DNA of 27,863 bases from Smittium culicis (lineage: Eukaryota > Kickxellomycota > Harpellomycetes > Harpellales > Legeriomycetaceae): assembly GCA_001970855.1 (NCBI GenBank), contig LSSN01004018.1, positions 1 through 27,863 on the forward strand, read 5' to 3'. Position 1 is the first letter of the stretch. Each line of letters opens with the position of its first letter. The position numbers were made by a program, and so were the translations under genes. Below the pieces are notes generated by a model that worked only from the letters and a program-made list of their open reading frames with translations, did no database searches and was not told where the DNA came from. This document shows positions 23,032-27,863 of the stretch, in pieces.

Positions 23032-24542
23032 CTATATATTAAATTTTCCAAAACATTCTTCAGTAATACCAATCTTGGTTAAGCTGTTTATTTTTTTCTT
23101 ATAAGCTGAGAAACTGCTCGAGTCAATATCGGAATTAGTTGAATTAAAGCTATCCTCAATAGAGTTTATAGATTTACCATTAGATATTATTCTAACATTA
23201 TAGTCATCACATCCATTATCTTTCTTCCATAATTCAAAAATCATATTTGATGCAAATACTGGGTGTGAGCTCGGATTCGAAACTCTGAGCAAGCTGAGAA
23301 TTCCAAATAGAGTTTCATCATGCGCAGAATATATGCTAAATTTAGGATATATAAAAGTTGTATTCTTACTATTTTTGATTTGATTAGCGTAAGTGGACAT
23401 TTCATCAATAAGATTTTTCAAAAAGTATCCTCCAGATATAATCGACGCCCTCCTCGAGTACTTATTATCCATTGTAAAGAACAATCTGGTCTCTTCGTTA
23501 TATAAACTTATCACTCTTTCTAAATCTTTGATTGTTATACAATCTTTGCCAACACATTTTGGGGCTTTGTTATGGCAAAAATTTGATATAAGTACGTCAT
23601 AATAGTGATACCAAAATTTTTCGTTTATGGTTCCTACAAAGCCATCTATTTTGAATATATTATTCAACCTCTTTATATACTCATGATTTTTTACAAGAAG
23701 ATCTCTATAACTTATAGATTTATCAATTAATTTTTTGATTCTAAAGTAGTTTCTGCAAGAACTATCGTATATCGCCATAGTATTTATTTCTTTCGGAATT
23801 ATTTCCACACCTAATGTGTAACTTTTTTTTCTGAATTCATTAGAATAAAGCCCCTCTAAAAAATATTCAGCTGTGCTTATACTTCTCCTATTAAGACGAA
23901 TAGAAAAGAACACATTAAATTATATTAATTAATAATTGTATAGTTTATTTATTACAGCTTATCTGTAGATGAGATTTTTATTTCGAAGTTATTTTCGCCT
24001 AATTTACTTAGAAAACCCAACTTATCAATATAAACTTTTCGAAATAATTTACCTAATTTTTCAATCTGATGCTTGCCTAGATCAGTCATCTGAGAGGTCA
24101 TACAATTTCCTTCCCACATAATGCTGCTTAAACTACTTTTAGTATTTTTAGGAATGTATGTTTTAGCAATTATATTGATTTTTTTGTCATTATTAGTCGA
24201 GTTGAAAGAATGCGTTGTAAATCCGTTCAGATATGTACAGTCATTCCAAGAATTAACCTCATTACCAGTTAAATATTGAGGTGCTCGTGCCCCGTGTCTT
24301 AGAAGTACTTGCGCAAATACTAGGTGGCTTTTTTCCAAAGGCTTATAGCTATCATAATTTATAGAGCTTGCTTGACACCAGCTATTGAATTCCTCAGATT
24401 TCCAAAAGCTATTTATCTTATTTTCACTTCTGGATAATTTTTCAAATATGTGCTGTCGACTTCCCGTCGCTCTTTTGTGATTTAATGATATGATTGATAG
24501 TATAATTAAGTTCAATAAATTTAATAACTTTGGCATGGTCAT
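23032..24542 (-). CDS. Secreted histidine acid phosphatase
   Basis: Branch-2 histidine phosphatase, hydrolysing phosphomonoesters through a phosphohistidine intermediate. Exon 1 is 24542-23956, the intron is 23955-23888 (68 bases, GTAATA...AATAG, phase 2) and exon 2 is 23887-23032; the joined protein has 480 residues, normal for the family. Splicing turns STDKL plus RSISTAEYFLEGLY into the family's STDxxR(T/S) block, which supports the intron. A signal peptide is likely at 1-20 (LLNLLNLIILSIISL). The catalytic RHGARAP is at 82-88 with nucleophile His83. The NCMTSQMTDLG block at 146-156 and ISSTDKLR at 190-197 follow, and the SAHDETL proton-donor motif has His385 and Asp386. The arginine usual just before STD is Ser here, but the second, phosphate-binding arginine (Arg197) is kept. 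NST and NTT sequons suggest glycosylation in the secretory pathway. Substrate could be general phosphate esters, lysophosphatidate or phytate; motifs do not decide. The gene is isolated in AT-rich DNA. MTMPK offers two starts; I chose the first. Confidence 0.92.
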
Positions 24543-24584
24543 AATAAAAATATTGTATTAATAAATAATAATTTACTACCACTA

Positions 24585-25251
24585 AGGGGAGGAGATAATG
24601 AATATTATCAATCTGAAAAGCTATTAATGAAATTTTAGGGATTTCGATAACTAGGAAAAATTTAATTGTTTTTACTTATTTGAACCAGCTTGAAATATAT
24701 ACATGTTGATATATTTTTTGAACCGTAATGCTTTTTTTGTTTTTAACATTAAATTTTTGTGATTAATCGATAAGTAGGTAACAATACAGAATAAAATTGT
24801 TAATTCACTAATGAATTTTTGCAAATCCTTTCTATTTGATATACAATTTTTACTAGCCAATAAAAATTCCATTTTAAGCTTTAATACTCTTAGGGGGAAA
24901 TTGATTGGATAATTAAAAAAGTTTAAATAATCCCAGTTGCACTTGGGGGAGCTAACATGAATGATATATTAACAAGCTGCAAATCAATTCAAATGCATGA
25001 AATAACCTTTTTCTTATGAAAAAAGAGAATATTCAATCGAAAAAAAAAAGAATAGAGCGTTTTGTTTATTAAATGCAATAATAAATCCCGCCTTATCATG
25101 CAGCCTATTTTTCAATAGATCTAATGTCCAATAAACAATGGTTTTAATGAGAGTTTCAAACTAACAAAAAAAAGATTTACAGTGGCTTATCACGCAAGCT
25201 ATACTTTTATTTTATAAGTTCATAAATCGGATCTACAGCATTTTTTGGGGG
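24585..25251 (-). promoter_or_regulatory. Cluster of CCCC(C/T) boxes upstream of the phosphatase
   Basis: In a region otherwise nearly free of G runs, G4-G5 boxes occur at 24586-24589, 24893-24897, 24945-24949 and 25247-25251. Read on the gene's strand they are CCCCTTA, CCCCCTAA, CCCCCAAG and CCCCCAAAA. The first two contain CCCCT, the core of the yeast stress response element bound by Msn2/4-type zinc fingers. Two of the boxes (24582 and 24941) also share a CACT(N)2GGGG start. Binding is inference. Confidence 0.3.
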
Positions 25252-26676
25252 AAAAGCGGGTATCTTGTAAAGCACGATAATTTGGCGCATAAAAAAAGTG
25301 ATTAGCTTTCTGTTTTTGTATTCAAAAACCTTTAAATATTTATACTATAGGGCTTTTTACACTTCGGTAGCAGTTTTTATTTTGGTTTTAATTCGAGGAA
25401 TAATTGATATTTTTTTAAAATAAAATTAAAAGATTATTTGGTTAACATTTCAAAACATCAAGTTCATAAAAGGTTTTATGCGATAAAAAGTAAAATAGCG
25501 AATATTATTCGTTTAATCATCAAAAAAAATTTATGAATATTCTTAATTCGAAGATTTTTTATCAAGTATCGTTTTTAAGCTTTAAAAAAGTGGCTTTATA
25601 GTATTATAACTTAATTATTTCTGGTATCAATAAAAATGAAGTGTTTTTGCCAAAAGGTATCCAAAATTCAAAACCCTTTTTTATACAGCGACTGGTTTAT
25701 CAACATCGAATCCGATAATATGAAGAGCTTATCGAGCTGATATGATGTTACAATAAGACCATTTGAATTTTTTTTTAAATTTTTCTATTGTTGAATTATC
25801 AATTTATTTTAACCTTGATTAGCGCAATTTCTGACTCCTCCCCTCTCAAAAAAATGAGAAAATTTATACACTTTGGTAAATTTTAAGATAAAATTTCAAA
25901 ATTAATATTTGAAAAAAATATATTAGTGAGGTGGTTTATCTTTTTGAGTGCAAGATTTAATTGCTGTATTGTTATGAAAAAAATCATTATTTTTCTAGAT
26001 TATTATTATTATTAATATTATTAATATTTGGAAAATGGGGCTAATCTTAGCTTCAAGAGTTTCTAATCAACTAATTAATATGTTTTTATATTAAATTAAA
26101 AAAATTAAACAATATTTTGAGCCATAGATATTTATCTAAGTAAATATTAAAATATTTGGGGGTGATTCAAAAAACTTTTATTATAAATAAAAGCCGATAA
26201 GTCGGTTAAAAAGTAGGTACGATTTAAATATCTCTAATCTATAAAATAAAATTGAATCTGATCTAGAAAAGGATATCGATAATTTCGCGCTCAATGTATT
26301 GAATCAATAGAAAAGAAATTTATTATTAATGTAGGATTCACAAGATATTAAGCTTTTTAGTCATTTATTTTATTTGAAATATCCATTGGCAATACTAAAT
26401 TAAACGGGCTACAAATCTATCTATTGCATTTTATAAGTAATGGACATCAACTGGTTTAATTTGACAGAAGTTAAAAACTTTAATTAGTATAATGGACCTC
26501 AAAACAATCTCCCAAATACGTTGTGATTAAACTAAGGCTTTTTTGCTTTATTTAGCTAAAATGAATTTCATATAATATATATTTATTTGTGATATCAATA
26601 GTTTATAGATACTGAAAAAAATAATTAAACGCACTTATAGTTAAAGCCATTTATTTAGCTATATGGGATACTCTTC

Positions 26677-26842
26677 GGAGAAGCGGAACTTTTTTTCTTA
26701 TAAATTCTATTTGATAATATGAATTAGGGTAAACTATTGGTTGCATCAAGTAAACCATTCGATGATAAACTTTAAATTGAATTTTAATTGAAAGCAATGC
26801 TGCAAAGTAGGAAAAACTTAATGGCAAAAGTTCCGCTCCTCC
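26677..26842. repeat. 166-bp element with 17-bp terminal inverted repeats
   Basis: The arm 26677-26693 (GGAGAAGCGGAACTTTT) matches the reverse complement of 26826-26842 at 16 of 17 positions. The arms are far richer in G and C than the AT-rich interior and flanks. The size and structure suggest a miniature inverted-repeat transposable element or a fold-back element; no clear target-site duplication is visible, so the true ends may lie further out. Confidence 0.5.
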
Positions 26843-26954
26843 AAATAATCTCGCATATTCACTCTTAAATATTCAGTATTCAGGGTAGTGTAAATAGGAA
26901 TTTCACACTTTTTTATGTAAAATTAATAATGTGTATTCCATATTAATCCTTTAA

Positions 26955-27771
26955 CCCTTTCATGTCGATAGACCACTTTTGATCTACCAAATTTAGCAAA
27001 TTAGATTCATAAAAAGTAACATAATTCTGAGGCTATAAGAAATATTGGTTTTTTGTTGAATAATAGCAAATAGTTAATTTTATTTATTAATCATAAACGA
27101 ATCAAAAAATTGATTTTTTCAAAGAGCGTTGAACGGGAAAGTGATAGCTGTTTGACAGCTTACGCTATAAAACTAATTTATAATCATTATAGAGTATTCC
27201 ATTTAAAAACAATGCTATTGGTTGAATAATATCCATACAAATTAATAATTTATTAATCTGTATCAATTTACTTAATTGTAATTAGGTTGAGTAATCTTAT
27301 TAATTCAAGAAAAGTCAACTGCACCTGAAAGTGTTTACCTTATCCTGACCAACATTATATAAAATGCTGAATTTTTTGATCGGTTCAACTCTTTTCCGTC
27401 CAACAATATTAAAATAAATTAATATAGCTATCGGTTCAACTCTATTCCGTCCAACGTGTATTGAAAAAATGAAATATCTGATCAGTTTATGATTTTTAAC
27501 TCAGTTTATTAGTTGTTAATATTACGCATCAAACTAATAACCGAATGAGCCTCAGGATTAAATTATTTTTATTCAAGATAGTTGGCTATATTTGACAGGT
27601 CAAAATCAACACACCACCCGTGAAAAGTTTTAGGTTCACAACTAAGTTTATTATTTGATCATATTCACAAATAAACCAGTGCTTGAATAGTGCTCGGCAT
27701 TAGATTATTTTTATTGTTCGAGATATAAATCATTTAGTAAATCAAAAAACAGTATTCCGCGTGTGGAAGGG
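26955..27771. mobile_element. Candidate non-autonomous piggyBac-like element
   Basis: The left boundary is TTAA (26951-26954) followed by CCCTTTCATGTCG. The right boundary is CGCGTGTGGAAGGG followed by TTAA (27772-27775). Read inward, the two ends are CCCTTTCATGTCG and CCCTTCCACACGC, similar mostly through identities and transitions. TTAA duplications with CCC...GGG termini are the hallmark of piggyBac transposons. The 817-bp interior has no transposase frame but carries a duplicated 26-bp motif (27379-27455) and a weaker repeat pair (27498-27580 and 27640-27720), as subterminal repeats of such elements can. Chance cannot be fully excluded because TTAA is common here. Confidence 0.5.
27379..27455. 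repeat. Two 26-bp direct repeats, 51-bp period
   Basis: 27379-27404 and 27430-27455 are the same 26-mer with one T/A difference; it begins ATCGGTTCAACTC and ends CCGTCCAAC. Both copies contain GGTTCAACTC, which matches the RNA polymerase III B-box pattern, but the flanks do not fold into a tRNA T arm, so no tRNA is called. They lie inside the candidate piggyBac-like element. Confidence 0.85.
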
Positions 27772-27863
27772 TTAAAGGGAAAGTTGCACCAAAATAATAA
27801 TAATCATAAACTAAGTTTATTGACTAATTGATGAATGTAATGTATAATTTAATGATATAAATG

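Larger units (their letters stand above)
24543..26950. other. AT-rich upstream flank of the phosphatase gene
   Basis: No convincing gene is present. A 66-codon minus-strand frame at 24672-24872 (Lys/Ile-rich, no motif) is probably chance. The region holds four G-run boxes near the phosphatase start and an inverted repeat at 26677-26842, listed separately. Confidence 0.5.

Noticed and set aside
24672..24872. 66-codon minus-strand frame upstream of the phosphatase
   Set aside because: No recognisable domain, Lys/Ile-rich; no evidence of splicing to the phosphatase, which already has its own start and signal peptide.
27380..27456. tRNA or SINE based on GGTTCAACTC B-box-like motifs
   Set aside because: The flanking bases do not pair as a T arm and no A box or cloverleaf precedes either copy; the motif is simply duplicated.

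Overview
The window looks like AT-rich nuclear DNA from a fungus, probably an early-diverging lineage. The evidence is two spliced genes for the fungal-type regulatory subunit of acetolactate synthase (Ilv6), both with mitochondrial presequences, GT-AG introns and no operon structure. The standard genetic code reads all intact genes. Three of the four supported protein genes sit at 4.4-10.2 kb and the fourth at 23-24.5 kb; almost everything else is very AT-rich and gene-free.

Layout. 1-3.2 kb: AT-rich, no gene recognised. 3.2-4.0 kb: a patch of higher GC with protein-like reading frames in shifting frames on the + strand, probably a decayed or unrecognised multi-exon gene. 4.4-5.5 kb: ILV6 copy A. 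6.5-7.9 kb: ILV6 copy B, for which I add a 9-codon first exon that completes a presequence. Both models come to 304 residues and end in the same DLSNLPPS tail. 8.2-10.2 kb, convergent with copy B: a long, Ser-rich, basic protein whose short first exon resembles the N-terminal domain of the centromeric histone chaperone Scm3/HJURP. 11.5-14.1 kb: a relic of one long + strand reading frame, full of stop codons but mostly in one register, which reads like the reverse transcriptase/RNase H part of a DIRS-type retroelement. 14.1-22.9 kb: an extremely AT-rich desert with several fold-back sequences. 23.0-24.5 kb: a secreted histidine acid phosphatase on the - strand, two exons, 480 residues. 24.5-27.9 kb: AT-rich flank with G-run boxes upstream of the phosphatase, a 166-bp inverted repeat, and an 817-bp element with TTAA duplications and CCC...GGG ends like a non-autonomous piggyBac transposon.

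Biology. The two Ilv6 proteins would act with the mitochondrial catalytic subunit Ilv2 in valine, leucine and isoleucine synthesis and carry valine feedback. They differ at a residue linked to valine sensing, so the pair may have divided tight and loose feedback. The centromere-chaperone candidate and the transposon-filled desert beside it are suggestive together, but nothing here proves a centromere. Family assignments come from reading translations by eye; no database search was possible.
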